Part shown: positions 30,386 through 38,832 of the stretch, piece after piece
How the letters are laid out: each line of letters opens with the position of its first letter
How positions within the stretch are numbered: position 1 is the stretch's first letter
The notes under the pieces: model-generated
Databases searched by the model: none
What the model saw: only the letters and a program-made list of their open reading frames with translations
Told to the model about the DNA's origin: nothing
Assembly: GCA_003343995.1 (NCBI GenBank)
Contig: QAKE01000066.1
Span: forward strand, 1 to 45,525
DNA from: Bacillota bacterium
Lineage (GTDB): Bacteria > Bacillota > Clostridia > Christensenellales > Borkfalkiaceae
DNA: 45,525 nt
Direction of reading: 5' to 3'
Position numbers and translations under genes: made by a program

Positions 30386-31141
30386 TCAATAGTTGTCCGT
30401 CCACATTTTTTCCCACTTCGCCACGAAAACGATTTCGTCCTCTTCGGGCGACTGCCAGATCGCGCCTTCTTCCACCTTCGCGTTGTTATAATACCAGCCC
30501 AAAAAGCGGTAATCGTTATCGCCCGCGGCCTCGCTGCCGTAGCCCTTGGTCGGCTTTGGCAAAACGGGAATCGCTTCGCCGTCGTTCAAATAAATCGAGG
30601 TGCAAGCCAAGCCGCCGTCGGAATCGAAAACGATTTTCGTCGCCTTGCTCCACTTGGCTTTCAAGGTGATTTCCACCGTTTCCTGCTGCTGCCAGATTTC
30701 GCCCTTTTCCACCTTTTTATCGCCGAGATACCAGCCGAGGAATTTGTCGCTTCCTCGGGAGGGCTTGAACAGCGCGGGGATTTCCGCGCCGACGTAGAGG
30801 TAAAACTCCCGCCCCATATACGCCGAACCGCCGTCGGAATCGTAAATGATTTTATTGCGCACGGAGTTTTCCGCCGCCCAAACGGCTTTTACGGTGCACG
30901 ATTGGGTAAGCTCCGTAATATCGGTATCCCAGCCCACGAAGATATAACCGTCCCTCGTGAACGTCGGCTCCTGAAAATCGCTGCCCGCCGTAATTTCCAT
31001 GGTGACTTCCGTTTTGTTCGTCGCGGTTACGCCGCCCGCACCGTCAAATACCACCGTTATGGCATTCGAAGGTCTATGCTGACACGCCGCGAGTGCGAAG
31101 ACGCATACGAGCGCCAACGCGATTGCGATAATTTTTTTCAT
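30386..31141 (-). CDS. lipoprotein with InlB B-repeat (Listeria-Bacteroides) domains
   Basis: 251 aa, lipobox LAAC (Cys20). Three B-repeat-like units follow, each with a beta-grasp pattern ending in a GW motif: DGYIFVGWDTD...AVWA (about 62-88), KFLGWYLGDKKV...AKW and YRFLGWYYNNAKV...AKWE. Such repeats occur in surface proteins of gut Firmicutes. A role in surface interactions is inferred only. AAGGGA precedes the ATG. Confidence 0.87.
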   Translation of the reverse strand: MKKIIAIALALVCVFALAACQHRPSNAITVVFDGAGGVTATNKTEVTMEITAGSDFQEPTFTRDGYIFVGWDTDITELTQSCTVKAVWAAENSVRNKIIYDSDGGSAYMGREFYLYVGAEIPALFKPSRGSDKFLGWYLGDKKVEKGEIWQQQETVEITLKAKWSKATKIVFDSDGGLACTSIYLNDGEAIPVLPKPTKGYGSEAAGDNDYRFLGWYYNNAKVEEGAIWQSPEEDEIVFVAKWEKMWTDNY

Positions 31142-31170
31142 ATTTTTCCCTTATCCGCGCCGTAAAAATT

Positions 31171-31206
31171 CTTTTGCGCAAGTGCGCAAAAGAGGGCGCG
31201 CCCTCT
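31171..31206 (-). terminator. double hairpin terminator after aspS
   Basis: On the complement AGAGGGCGCGCCCTCT (16-bp palindrome) is followed by CTTTTGCGCA / TGCGCAAAAG and then AATTTTT. The first palindrome is also followed by T on the plus strand. Confidence 0.75.
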
Positions 31207-31240
31207 TTTTTATTTTCCGATTTTCGTGAAGAATATACCT

Positions 31241-32578
31241 TTACGGCGTCACCCTGTTGATGTCCCGCGGAAACATCGTGGTGTTGCGCACGTTTTTAAA
31301 GCCCAAAAGGTTCATGGTGAGGCGCTCCAAGCCCAGCCCCAGCCCGCCGTGCGGCGGCGCGCCGTACTTGTGGAACATCAAATAGGTTTCGAAATCCTCC
31401 ACCTTCATGCCGCGGGAAAGCATTTTTTCCACCTGCATGTCGTAATCGTGTATTCTCTGCCCGCCGGTGGTGATTTCCATGCCGCGGAAGAGCAGATCGA
31501 AACTCAGCGTGTATTCCGTATCCTCGGGATCGTCCATCGCATAGAAGGGGCGCTTTTTGGAAGGATAATGCGTTACGAAGATAAAATCGCTGCCGAATTT
31601 TTCCTGCGCGTATTTGCACATCAGCTGTTCTTCTTCCGGCTCGAAATCGTTGAAGTCGGTGATTTTTTTCTTGTATTTATTGACGATGATATCCTTCGCG
31701 TCCTTGAACTTGATGACGGGAATTTCGGTAATTTCGGGCATTTTCACCTGCAAAAGCTCGAGTTCCTTTGCGTACTCCTTTTTCAGAAGCTCGAAAATGT
31801 ATTTCAACGCGCCCGTTTCCATGTTCATGATGTCGTAAAAGCTGTCGATATACCCCATTTCGAAGTCCATGGAAATATACTCGTTCAGATGCCGCGACGT
31901 ATCGTGGTGCTCCGCGCGGAACACCGGCCCGATTTCAAACACGCGGTCGTACACGCCGACGAGCGTCTGTTTATAGAACTGCGGGCTCTGCGTGAGATAA
32001 ACCTTTTTGCCGAAATAATCGAGCTTGAAGATATTCGCGCCCCCTTCCGCGCCGGCAAAAACGATTTTGGGCGTGCGGATTTCCGTGAAATCCTTGCCGA
32101 TCAAAAACTCCCTGAACCCGCGGGCAATGCCCTCTTGTATTTTGAAAATGGCGCGCTCCTTGGGATTTCTCAGCGTGAGCGGGCGCATGTTCAGATTCGT
32201 ATCGAGCGGAACGTTGTCGAGCTGTTTTTTATTGATGACGATGGGCGCTTGTTCCTTGGGGTGGGAAAGCACCTCCACGTTGTGGATCTGCACCTCGTAA
32301 CGCTTGTTCCCCTTCGCGTCCTCGCTGGAAACCACCTTGCCCGTCACCTTGACGCAGCAGTTTTCCGCGATATTTTCATCCCAGCGGTAGTCGGAAAATT
32401 CCGGCGCGTAGATGCACTGCACCACGTCGCGCGCGGTGCGCAGAATGACGAAGGAAAAGCCCGTCATCTCGCGGATTCTATGCACGTAGCCCGCTATGGT
32501 TACGATTTGGTTTTCGTATTTTGCAAAATCGTCGAAATCGACGAATTTCGGCTGAATGACGCCGTCGATTTTATCCAT
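31241..32578 (-). CDS. aspS: Aspartyl-tRNA synthetase, archaeal-type (probably non-discriminating)
   Basis: 445 aa, close to the archaeal/AspRS2 length and far shorter than bacterial AspRS (about 590). The N-terminal OB fold (VTIAGYVHRIREMTGFSFVILR) binds the anticodon. The class II core shows motif 2 (FRAEHHDTSRHLNEYISMDFEM) and motif 3 (GLGLGLERLTMNLLG), ending FPRDINRVTP. There is no bacterial GAD insertion. Relatives charge tRNA-Asp and tRNA-Asn, with GatCAB then amidating Asp-tRNA-Asn; dual specificity is inferred. No T-box is seen in the short leader. Confidence 0.92.
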   Translation of the reverse strand: MDKIDGVIQPKFVDFDDFAKYENQIVTIAGYVHRIREMTGFSFVILRTARDVVQCIYAPEFSDYRWDENIAENCCVKVTGKVVSSEDAKGNKRYEVQIHNVEVLSHPKEQAPIVINKKQLDNVPLDTNLNMRPLTLRNPKERAIFKIQEGIARGFREFLIGKDFTEIRTPKIVFAGAEGGANIFKLDYFGKKVYLTQSPQFYKQTLVGVYDRVFEIGPVFRAEHHDTSRHLNEYISMDFEMGYIDSFYDIMNMETGALKYIFELLKKEYAKELELLQVKMPEITEIPVIKFKDAKDIIVNKYKKKITDFNDFEPEEEQLMCKYAQEKFGSDFIFVTHYPSKKRPFYAMDDPEDTEYTLSFDLLFRGMEITTGGQRIHDYDMQVEKMLSRGMKVEDFETYLMFHKYGAPPHGGLGLGLERLTMNLLGFKNVRNTTMFPRDINRVTP

Positions 32579-32615
32579 ACTGTTTCAAATGCACTCCTGA
32601 AGATTTAACAGTTCT

Positions 32616-32644
32616 ATCATACACTTTTTCCATGCTTTTTGCAA
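32616..32644 (-). promoter_or_regulatory. aspS promoter
   Basis: Complement reads TTGCAA, 17-nt spacer, TATGAT (boxes 32639-32644 and 32616-32621). Confidence 0.7.
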
Positions 32645-32696
32645 GCGATGGCGTTTAAAATTTACCTTTATTTAACGCAAAGGTCAAAAATTTTGA

Positions 32697-32725
32697 TTGT
32701 AATCGCGGCAAAATTGTGTTACAAT
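32697..32725 (+). promoter_or_regulatory. degV promoter
   Basis: TTGTAA (32697-32702), 17-nt spacer, TACAAT (32720-32725), 34 nt before the ATG with its AGGGAG site. Confidence 0.75.
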
Positions 32726-32759
32726 AAGAATAATAACGCATCAACAGGGAGAAATCAAA

Positions 32760-33617
32760 ATGAAAATCGCAATTTCCACCGAGTCTACGCTCGATTTACC
32801 GAAAGAGCTCATCGAAGAAAACGACATCCGCATCCTGCCGTACGAAATTCTTCTCGGCGACAAGAGTTTTCTCGACGGGGAACTGAGCACCGAAGAGATG
32901 TTCGCCTATGTGGAAAAAACCGGCACGCTGCCGAAAACCTCCGCCATCAACGAATATCGTTACACCGAGTATTTTGAAAGTCTGAAAAAAGAGTACGACG
33001 CCGTGGTGCATATCAGCCTTTCGAGCGGACTCACCTCCTCCACGCAAAACGCGATCAACGCGGCAAAGAACGTGAAGAACTGCTACGTGGTGGACAGCAA
33101 GGCGCTTTCCACCGGCATCGCTCTTTTGGCGCTTTACGCGAAAAAGCTGGCGGACGAAGGCGTGGACGCAAAGAAGATTTACGAGGCTGTGAGCGCGCGC
33201 GTTCCCTACGTGCAGGTGAGCTTCGTGGTGGAAACCCTCGATTATCTCTACAAGGGCGGCAGGTGCTCCTCCCTCGCCCGCTTCGGCGCCAATCTTTTGA
33301 AAATCCGCCCCAGCATCGCCATGAGCACCGACTGCGACGGAAAACTTTCCTCCCATAAAAAATACAAGGGCAAAATGGATCAGGTAGTGGAAAAATACTG
33401 CGCCGACACCCTCGCCGAATATTCCAACCCCGACAAGAGTCTGGCGTTCGTAACGTACACCTCCGCCACGGAGGAAATGGCGGAGGCGGCGAAAAACGCG
33501 CTGAAAAACGCGGGCTTCGAACGCATTCTCGAAACGAAAGCGGGCGGCACCATCGCCACCCACTGCGGGCCGCACACCCTCGGCATCCTCTATATCAACG
33601 ACGGCGGCAAAAACTGA
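32760..33617 (+). CDS. DegV-family fatty-acid-binding protein
   Basis: 285 aa. The N-terminal DegV domain has STESTLDLPKELIEENDI and the ligand-contact motif ISLSSGLTSSTQNA (about 85-98). SFVVETLDYLYKGGRCSSLARFGANLL is the family's most conserved segment. In Gram-positive relatives (FakB) DegV proteins present fatty acids to the kinase FakA; whether this one does so is inferred. Monocistronic, followed by a strong terminator. Confidence 0.93.
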   Translation: MKIAISTESTLDLPKELIEENDIRILPYEILLGDKSFLDGELSTEEMFAYVEKTGTLPKTSAINEYRYTEYFESLKKEYDAVVHISLSSGLTSSTQNAINAAKNVKNCYVVDSKALSTGIALLALYAKKLADEGVDAKKIYEAVSARVPYVQVSFVVETLDYLYKGGRCSSLARFGANLLKIRPSIAMSTDCDGKLSSHKKYKGKMDQVVEKYCADTLAEYSNPDKSLAFVTYTSATEEMAEAAKNALKNAGFERILETKAGGTIATHCGPHTLGILYINDGGKN

Positions 33618-33634
33618 AAACGCATTTAAAACGC

Positions 33635-33671
33635 ACGCCGCGGACGAATGATTCGTCCGCGGCGTTTTTTT
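33635..33671 (+). terminator. degV terminator
   Basis: ACGCCGCGGACGAAT / ATTCGTCCGCGGCGT stem (15 bp) and a T-run. Weak for the leftward queH operon. Confidence 0.9.
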
Positions 33672-33681
33672 ATTTGAAAAA

Positions 33682-34272
33682 TCAGCGTTCCTCCTCCGGC
33701 AAAGAAAACGCGCAGCCGCAGTAATGCTGGCGGTAAAGCCCGAGTTCTTTGCTCGTGCGCACGGAATCGAGATAGCCGTCCTTCTTCTTCAAATCGGCGA
33801 CGAGGTAGCTTACGCCGTATTTTTCGTCGAGCGCCCTGCCCGAGGCGTTGATGGCGGCGGCGTTTTTCAGCGGAGATACGGTGAGCGTCGTAGCGAAATA
33901 ATCGTACCCTGCCGCCCGTTTCGCCGTTTCCTCGAGGCGGAACGCGCAGCAGACGTCGCAGCGCGCGCCCCCTTCCTTTTCCCCTTCCAGCCCCCGCACC
34001 GCCGCATAAAAGCGGGAAGGCTCGTAATCCCCTTCGACGACGGGCACGTTCCACAGGGCGCAAAGCTTTTTCTGCTCGTTCAGCCGCTTGATGTACTCCG
34101 CGTCGGGATAAATGTTGGGATTGAAATAAAACACCGTGATATCGAAAAATTGCCGCAAAAATTTAACGGCGTGCGTGGAACACGGCGCGCAGCAGCTATG
34201 CAAAAGCAGTTTCTTTTTTACCCCGCCGAGCGCGGCGAGAAGGGATTCCATCTCCTTAAAATCGCCCTTCAT
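33682..34272 (-). CDS. queH: Epoxyqueuosine reductase QueH
   Basis: 196 aa, DUF208/QueH family. It catalyses the last step of queuosine synthesis, reducing epoxyqueuosine in tRNA. The cysteine sets that hold the Fe-S cluster and extra metal are present: HSCCAPC (25-31), RCDVCC (about 104-109) and HYCGC (about 182-186). The ATG overlaps the pepE-like stop (ATGA), so translation is coupled. It is unrelated to the larger QueG; its presence suits an anaerobe. The cluster role is family knowledge. Confidence 0.94.
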   Translation of the reverse strand: MKGDFKEMESLLAALGGVKKKLLLHSCCAPCSTHAVKFLRQFFDITVFYFNPNIYPDAEYIKRLNEQKKLCALWNVPVVEGDYEPSRFYAAVRGLEGEKEGGARCDVCCAFRLEETAKRAAGYDYFATTLTVSPLKNAAAINASGRALDEKYGVSYLVADLKKKDGYLDSVRTSKELGLYRQHYCGCAFSLPEEER

Positions 34273-34958
34273 AGCTCTTCCTTTTTCACGCCGTTTTCCG
34301 TCTTTTCCAAACGGTACGCCTTTCCCTCGCCGAGACGGCGGGAAAACGCCCCGTCGATAAATTCCAGCGCGCAGTTATCTTCCGCGGCGTACGCGCTCTT
34401 AAAGGGCGACGTGCGGAAATTTTCATCGAAGTCCGCCGCCCGCTCGTTGTAGTGGGGCGTCATCAGCCCGCCGAGCAAGCCCAAACCCTTTTCAAATCGG
34501 TATTCCGTGCCGCCGTGCATGATCTCGCTGTCGGTATACATGTCCTCGAACCAGCAGATCGCGCCGGCGGACACCCCCGCCAGAAGCACGCCCCGCTCGT
34601 ACGCGGACAAAAGGAGGGGCAATATCCCCTTTTCCTTCCAATTTTGCAGCATGAACAGGGTGTCGCCCCCGCCCACGTAGATAAAATCCGCCTTTTCGAA
34701 TTTTTCCGCGATATGGGCGTAATTCATTTCGCCGTACACCGTGAGGGCAACGTCCGCCTTGACGTCGAACACGGAGGTGTATATTTTGCGGAAAGAATTG
34801 AAATACGGCAGGGAATCGTGGCTCGCCGTGCCCAGAAACAGCCCGTACGCCCGTTTTCCCCCCGCACGCTCCTTCGCAATGCGGGCGATGTATTCGTCGA
34901 TTTTAAGCGTGGTTTTGCTCTTCAGCTCCCCGCCGCCGAGCGCGATGATCCTCTTCAA
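34269..34958 (-). CDS. Peptidase E-like (S51) class I glutamine-amidotransferase-fold protein
   Basis: 229 aa. The nucleophile elbow GVSAGAICWF holds Ser130 in place of the amidotransferase cysteine. DFIYVGGGDTLFML (about 91-104) and GLMTPHYNERAADF supply the other active-site elements. S51 peptidases are cytoplasmic and cleave Asp-X dipeptides; this activity is inferred. It starts with TTG (34958), supported by GGAAGAG 5 nt upstream. It is the middle gene of dxs-pepE-queH. Confidence 0.87.
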   Translation of the reverse strand: MKRIIALGGGELKSKTTLKIDEYIARIAKERAGGKRAYGLFLGTASHDSLPYFNSFRKIYTSVFDVKADVALTVYGEMNYAHIAEKFEKADFIYVGGGDTLFMLQNWKEKGILPLLLSAYERGVLLAGVSAGAICWFEDMYTDSEIMHGGTEYRFEKGLGLLGGLMTPHYNERAADFDENFRTSPFKSAYAAEDNCALEFIDGAFSRRLGEGKAYRLEKTENGVKKEEL

Positions 34959-34997
34959 CTTCTCTCTTCCTTCAACGGGAACGCCCGTTTGCTTTCG

Positions 34998-36794
34998 TTA
35001 AAATTCCGATGCGGCTTTCAGTACGTCTTCCGCCGAAAGCCCGTTACCAGACAGCTGCGCGTCCACGCTCGCGTGCTTCACGTCGCCCGACAAAAAACCG
35101 AGATTTTTCACCCGAACGCGCTCGCCCTTCGCCGCGTAATACGCCAGCACCCGTTCGCCGAACCCGCCGCTCAGCACGTTTTCCTCCATGGTGATAAGAG
35201 GCTTTTTTCGGATTTCATCGAGCACTTTTTCGTCGAGCGGGCGCACGCTCCGCGCGTTGATCACGCAAAGTTTTTTATTTTTCGCCGCGGCGGCGAGCGC
35301 GCGGTTCAGCATGCGCGGTCCCACCGCGAGCACGCATATTTCCCCTTTGGGGGTGAGATACTCCCACTTCTCCGGCGAAGGCTCGTCCCCCTCCACCATA
35401 CATTCCTCGTACCCGTTGGGATAGCGGATGGCGACGGGCGATTTCCTTTCCACCGCGAAACGCAGCATCTTTTTAAGCTCTTCCGTGTTCTTCGGCGCGT
35501 ACACGGAAATGTTGGGCATGGTGCAAAGATAGCTTAAATCGTACAGGCCCTGATGCGTGCACCCGTCCGCACCCACCGCCCCCGCTCTGTCCAGACAGAA
35601 GGTGACGCCGAGGTTCTGCAGACACACGTCGTGCAGTATTTCGTCGTAAGCGCGCTGCAAAAAAGTGGAGTAAACCGCGACCACGGGCTTCAGCCCCGCC
35701 ACGGCAAGCCCCGCGGAAAAGGTGGCGGCGTATTCCTCGCAAATGCCCACGTCGGCGAATTTTTCGCCGTGTTTTTCTTCAAATATCTTCAAGCCCGTGC
35801 CGTCCTTCATAGCGGCGGTCACGGCGTAAATTTTTTCGTCCTTGTCGGCGAGGGCGCAAAGCTCCTCCCCCAAAGCGGAGGAATAGGCATTTACGCTGTC
35901 CTCGAAATTTTTGGAAACGCCGTGGAAACGCTCCGCCTGCTCTTCGGCGTTCTTGTACCCCTTGCCCTTTTTGGTGTTGATATGCAAAAGCACGGGCTGT
36001 TCCGACCGCTTCACTCGAACGAGGGTGGAGATGAGCTTTTTCATATCGTGCCCGTCCACCACGCCGACGTACTTCAGCCCGATATAATCGAGATAATTGT
36101 GCCCGCCGAGCATGCGCTTGAGAAAGTTCCGCACGGCGATGAGCCCCCGCGTGATGAAGGATTCGCCGAACACCTTTTTGATGCCTCGCTTGAATTTCTC
36201 GTAGCCGCCGCCCACCGTCAGACGGGAAAGCGCGGCGTAAAGCCCGCTGTCGTTTTTGGAAATGGACATGCCGTTGTCGTTCAAAACGATGATGAAATTT
36301 TTCGGTTTTTCCTGCGAGGAAACGAGCGCTTCCAGACTGAGCCCGTTCATCAGCGCGCCGTCCCCCACGACGGAAACGACCTCGTAACTTTCCCCCAGCC
36401 TGTCGCGCGCGGTGCAATAGCCCAGCCCCGCGGCGATCGCCGTGCCGGCGTGCCCCGCGATGAAGGCGTCTGCGTCGCTTTCCTCTCTGTTGGGAAAGCC
36501 GGAAATGCCCCCTTCCTTTCTCATCGTGCAAAACCGCTCCGCCCTGCCGGTGAGCAGTTTATGCGTGTAGCACTGGTGCCCCACGTCGAAAACGAGTTTG
36601 TCTTTCGGAAAATCGAACACGTAATGCAGGGCGAGCGTAAGCTCCACCACGCCGAGATTGGACGCGAGATGCCCCCCGTTATTGTAGGCGTTTTCGATGA
36701 TCTTTTTGCGGATTTCCTCCGCGTACGCCTTGAGTTCTTTGATTGTCATCGACTTCAAATCTTTGTTATCCGTCGTTAAATCGGTTTTATCCAT
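34998..36794 (-). CDS. dxs: 1-deoxy-D-xylulose-5-phosphate synthase
   Basis: 598 aa, standard DXS size, starting MDKTDL. It condenses pyruvate and glyceraldehyde 3-phosphate, the first step of the MEP isoprenoid pathway. TPP site: VSVVGDGALMNG and the following NDNGMSISKN. Transketolase central domain: ICEEYAATFSAGLAVAGLKPV and DRAGAVGADGCTHQG, followed by the C-terminal domain. No Shine-Dalgarno site is present, and only 7 nt separate the perfect -10 box from the ATG, so the mRNA is probably leaderless. It heads an operon with pepE-like and queH. Confidence 0.95.
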   Translation of the reverse strand: MDKTDLTTDNKDLKSMTIKELKAYAEEIRKKIIENAYNNGGHLASNLGVVELTLALHYVFDFPKDKLVFDVGHQCYTHKLLTGRAERFCTMRKEGGISGFPNREESDADAFIAGHAGTAIAAGLGYCTARDRLGESYEVVSVVGDGALMNGLSLEALVSSQEKPKNFIIVLNDNGMSISKNDSGLYAALSRLTVGGGYEKFKRGIKKVFGESFITRGLIAVRNFLKRMLGGHNYLDYIGLKYVGVVDGHDMKKLISTLVRVKRSEQPVLLHINTKKGKGYKNAEEQAERFHGVSKNFEDSVNAYSSALGEELCALADKDEKIYAVTAAMKDGTGLKIFEEKHGEKFADVGICEEYAATFSAGLAVAGLKPVVAVYSTFLQRAYDEILHDVCLQNLGVTFCLDRAGAVGADGCTHQGLYDLSYLCTMPNISVYAPKNTEELKKMLRFAVERKSPVAIRYPNGYEECMVEGDEPSPEKWEYLTPKGEICVLAVGPRMLNRALAAAAKNKKLCVINARSVRPLDEKVLDEIRKKPLITMEENVLSGGFGERVLAYYAAKGERVRVKNLGFLSGDVKHASVDAQLSGNGLSAEDVLKAASEF

Positions 36795-36801
36795 AAGTAG
36801 T

Positions 36802-36830
36802 ATTATACCGCGCGCGGGCGCGTTTGTCAA
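36802..36830 (-). promoter_or_regulatory. dxs operon promoter
   Basis: Complement reads TTGACA, 17-nt spacer, TATAAT (boxes 36825-36830 and 36802-36807). The start codon begins 8 nt after the -10 box. Confidence 0.85.
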
Positions 36831-36853
36831 TTTAAAATCGACGCGGAGGGCGT

Positions 36854-36899
36854 GAAAAAAGCGGAAACCGCGCGCCGAAAAAGCGCGGTTTCCGCTTTA
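36854..36899 (-). terminator. cyclophilin gene terminator
   Basis: On the complement AAAGCGGAAACCGCG / CGCGGTTTCCGCTTT, a 15-bp stem followed by TTT. Confidence 0.9.
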
Positions 36900-36906
36900 C
36901 GCTCCG

Positions 36907-37425
36907 TTATAATTTCTGCGGTTCGGGATACTCCTGCCCGAAAGTTTCCACGGTGACCTTTTTCATCACCTGCTCTTCCTGCGGGCGGTCCTCGTAATCG
37001 ACGTAGCCCGACGCGATTTCGTCCACCGCGTCCATGCCCTCGATCACCTTACCGAACGCGGCGTACTGCCCGTCGAGATGCGGCGCGTCGCCGTGCATGA
37101 TGAAAAACTGGCTGCCCGCGCTGTCGGGATGACGGGAACGCGCCATGCTGATAACGCCGCGGGTGTGTTTCAAATCGTTTTTTACGCCGTTGGCGGAAAA
37201 TTCGCCCTTGATGCGATAGCGCGGACCGCCCGTGCCCGTGCCGTTGGGATCGCCGCCCTGAATCATAAAGCCCCTGATCACCCTATGAAAGATAAGGTCG
37301 TCGTAAAAACCTTTCTTTACCAGATAAATAAAATTATTCACGGTATTCGGAGCGATTTCGGGATAAAGTTCCAGCTTGATGATCTTCCCGCTCTTCATCT
37401 TGATGCTGACGATGGGGTTTTGCAT
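36907..37425 (-). CDS. ppiB: Cyclophilin-type peptidyl-prolyl isomerase
   Basis: 172 aa, single cyclophilin domain, with no signal peptide, so cytoplasmic. Catalytic and core residues: FHRVIRGFMIQGGDPNGTG (Arg and Gln of the active site), GVISMARSRHPDSAGSQFFI, then HLDGQYAAFGKVIEGMDAV. A 20-residue C-terminal tail follows the domain. AGGAGG precedes the ATG. Single gene. Confidence 0.95.
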   Translation of the reverse strand: MQNPIVSIKMKSGKIIKLELYPEIAPNTVNNFIYLVKKGFYDDLIFHRVIRGFMIQGGDPNGTGTGGPRYRIKGEFSANGVKNDLKHTRGVISMARSRHPDSAGSQFFIMHGDAPHLDGQYAAFGKVIEGMDAVDEIASGYVDYEDRPQEEQVMKKVTVETFGQEYPEPQKL

Positions 37426-37457
37426 GAGATTCCTCCTATGAAAAGATTTTTTCTTTT

Positions 37458-37486
37458 ATTGTAACACCGTTTTGCCGCCGTGTCAA
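37458..37486 (-). promoter_or_regulatory. cyclophilin gene promoter
   Basis: Complement reads TTGACA, 17-nt spacer, TACAAT (boxes 37481-37486 and 37458-37463). It is back to back with the aminopeptidase promoter. Confidence 0.8.
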
Positions 37487-37504
37487 TATGCAATTTTCGT
37501 TTTA

Positions 37505-37533
37505 TTGACTATTTTCGCGGCAAGTTGTATAAT
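37505..37533 (+). promoter_or_regulatory. aminopeptidase gene promoter
   Basis: TTGACT (37505-37510), 17-nt spacer, TATAAT (37528-37533). Confidence 0.85.
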
Positions 37534-37563
37534 ATTATAACAAACAAAAAGGAAAATTATGCC

Positions 37564-38787
37564 ATGAACGACAAAGAAATGCAAAAATATGCGGAATTGG
37601 TGCTGAAAATCGGCGTCAACCTGCAAAAAGGACAGTACGTTTTTTTCAACTGCCCCGTGGAGAAAGCCGAAATCGGCAGGATATTCGCGGAAAAAGCCTA
37701 CGAGCTCGGCGCGGCGTACGCGAAAATTTTATATAACGACGAAAAGCTCGACCGCATCGCCTACCGGTGCGCCGAAAGAAAAACGCTCTGCGAAATCTTC
37801 CCCTCCGCCGTGCTCGCAAAAGAGGAAATCGAGCAAAAGGGCGCGGCGTACGTTTCCCTTATCGCGGACGATCCCAACGCGCTGAAGGGGCTGGACGAGG
37901 AGAAAATCGCCGCCGTTTCCAAGGCGCGGGCGATCGCCTTCAAAAAATTTCAAAGCGCGGTGATGACCAACCGCATCCGCTGGTGCGTGGCGGCAATTCC
38001 CAGCGAAGAATGGGCGAAGCTCCTCTTCCCCGACGCGGCAAACCCGCAAGAAGAGCTTTGGAACGCCATTAAAAAGACCGTGCGCCTCGACGAGCCCGAC
38101 CCCGTTGCGGCGTGGAGAAAGCACATCGACACCCTCAACGCCCGCGCGAAATTTTTAAACGACTGCAATTTTACGGCGTTGCGTTTTACCTCCGCAAACG
38201 GAACGGATCTGACGGTGGGGCTTGCGGAAGGGCACGTGTGGCTCGCCGCCGAGGAAACCGCCGCGGACGGGGTGAAATTCATCGCCAACATGCCGACGGA
38301 GGAGATATTCACCGCGCCGCACTGCCGCAACGTCAACGGCATCGTGAAAAACGCCCTCCCCTTGGCGGAGGACGGCAACGTAGTGGACGATTTCACGCTG
38401 GAATTTAAGAACGGAGAGGTCGTTTCCTTTTCCGCGGGCACCGGCGAAAAGGTATTGAAGGGCATCCTCTCCACCGACGAGGGGACGAAACGGCTCGGCG
38501 AAGTGGCGCTCATCGGCAAAAACTCCCCCGTCGCGAAGAGCGGACTGCTGTTTTACAATACGCTGTTCGACGAAAACGCAAGCTGCCACCTCGCTCTCGG
38601 CAAGGCGTACCCCACCACCGTGCGCGGCGGGGAGAATATGAGCGAAAAGGAGCTTTCCGCCGCCGGCGCGAACGATTCTTCCGCCCACGTGGATTTTATG
38701 ATCGGCACGGGCGATCTGCGCGTGGAAGGCATCGCCGAAAACGGCGATACGACGGCGCTCATCGAAAACGGCGATTGGGTGATCTGA
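37564..38787 (+). CDS. M29-family metalloaminopeptidase (AmpS/PepS-like)
   Basis: 407 aa, starting MNDKEMQKYAELVLKIGVNLQKGQ, the usual thermophilic-aminopeptidase opening. The paired-metal site is visible as FIANMPTEEIFTAPH (Glu and His ligands, about 240-254), CHLALGKAYPTT (about 344-355) and SAHVDFMIG (about 375-383). Removes N-terminal residues from peptides in the cytoplasm. AAAGGAAA precedes the ATG. Single gene, terminator shared with gerA. Confidence 0.93.
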   Translation: MNDKEMQKYAELVLKIGVNLQKGQYVFFNCPVEKAEIGRIFAEKAYELGAAYAKILYNDEKLDRIAYRCAERKTLCEIFPSAVLAKEEIEQKGAAYVSLIADDPNALKGLDEEKIAAVSKARAIAFKKFQSAVMTNRIRWCVAAIPSEEWAKLLFPDAANPQEELWNAIKKTVRLDEPDPVAAWRKHIDTLNARAKFLNDCNFTALRFTSANGTDLTVGLAEGHVWLAAEETAADGVKFIANMPTEEIFTAPHCRNVNGIVKNALPLAEDGNVVDDFTLEFKNGEVVSFSAGTGEKVLKGILSTDEGTKRLGEVALIGKNSPVAKSGLLFYNTLFDENASCHLALGKAYPTTVRGGENMSEKELSAAGANDSSAHVDFMIGTGDLRVEGIAENGDTTALIENGDWVI

Positions 38788-38799
38788 ATTTAAAAACCG

Positions 38800-38832
38800 G
38801 CGCGCTCCGCAACCGCGGAGCGCGCTTTTTTA
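38800..38832. terminator. bidirectional terminator (aminopeptidase / gerA operon)
   Basis: GCGCGCTCCGC / GCGGAGCGCGC, 11 bp, AACC loop, T-run rightward. Leftward the T-run is shorter. Confidence 0.88.

Noticed and set aside
34452..35537. Long rightward frame across pepE and dxs
   Set aside because: Antisense shadow; both real genes on the other strand have clear catalytic motifs.
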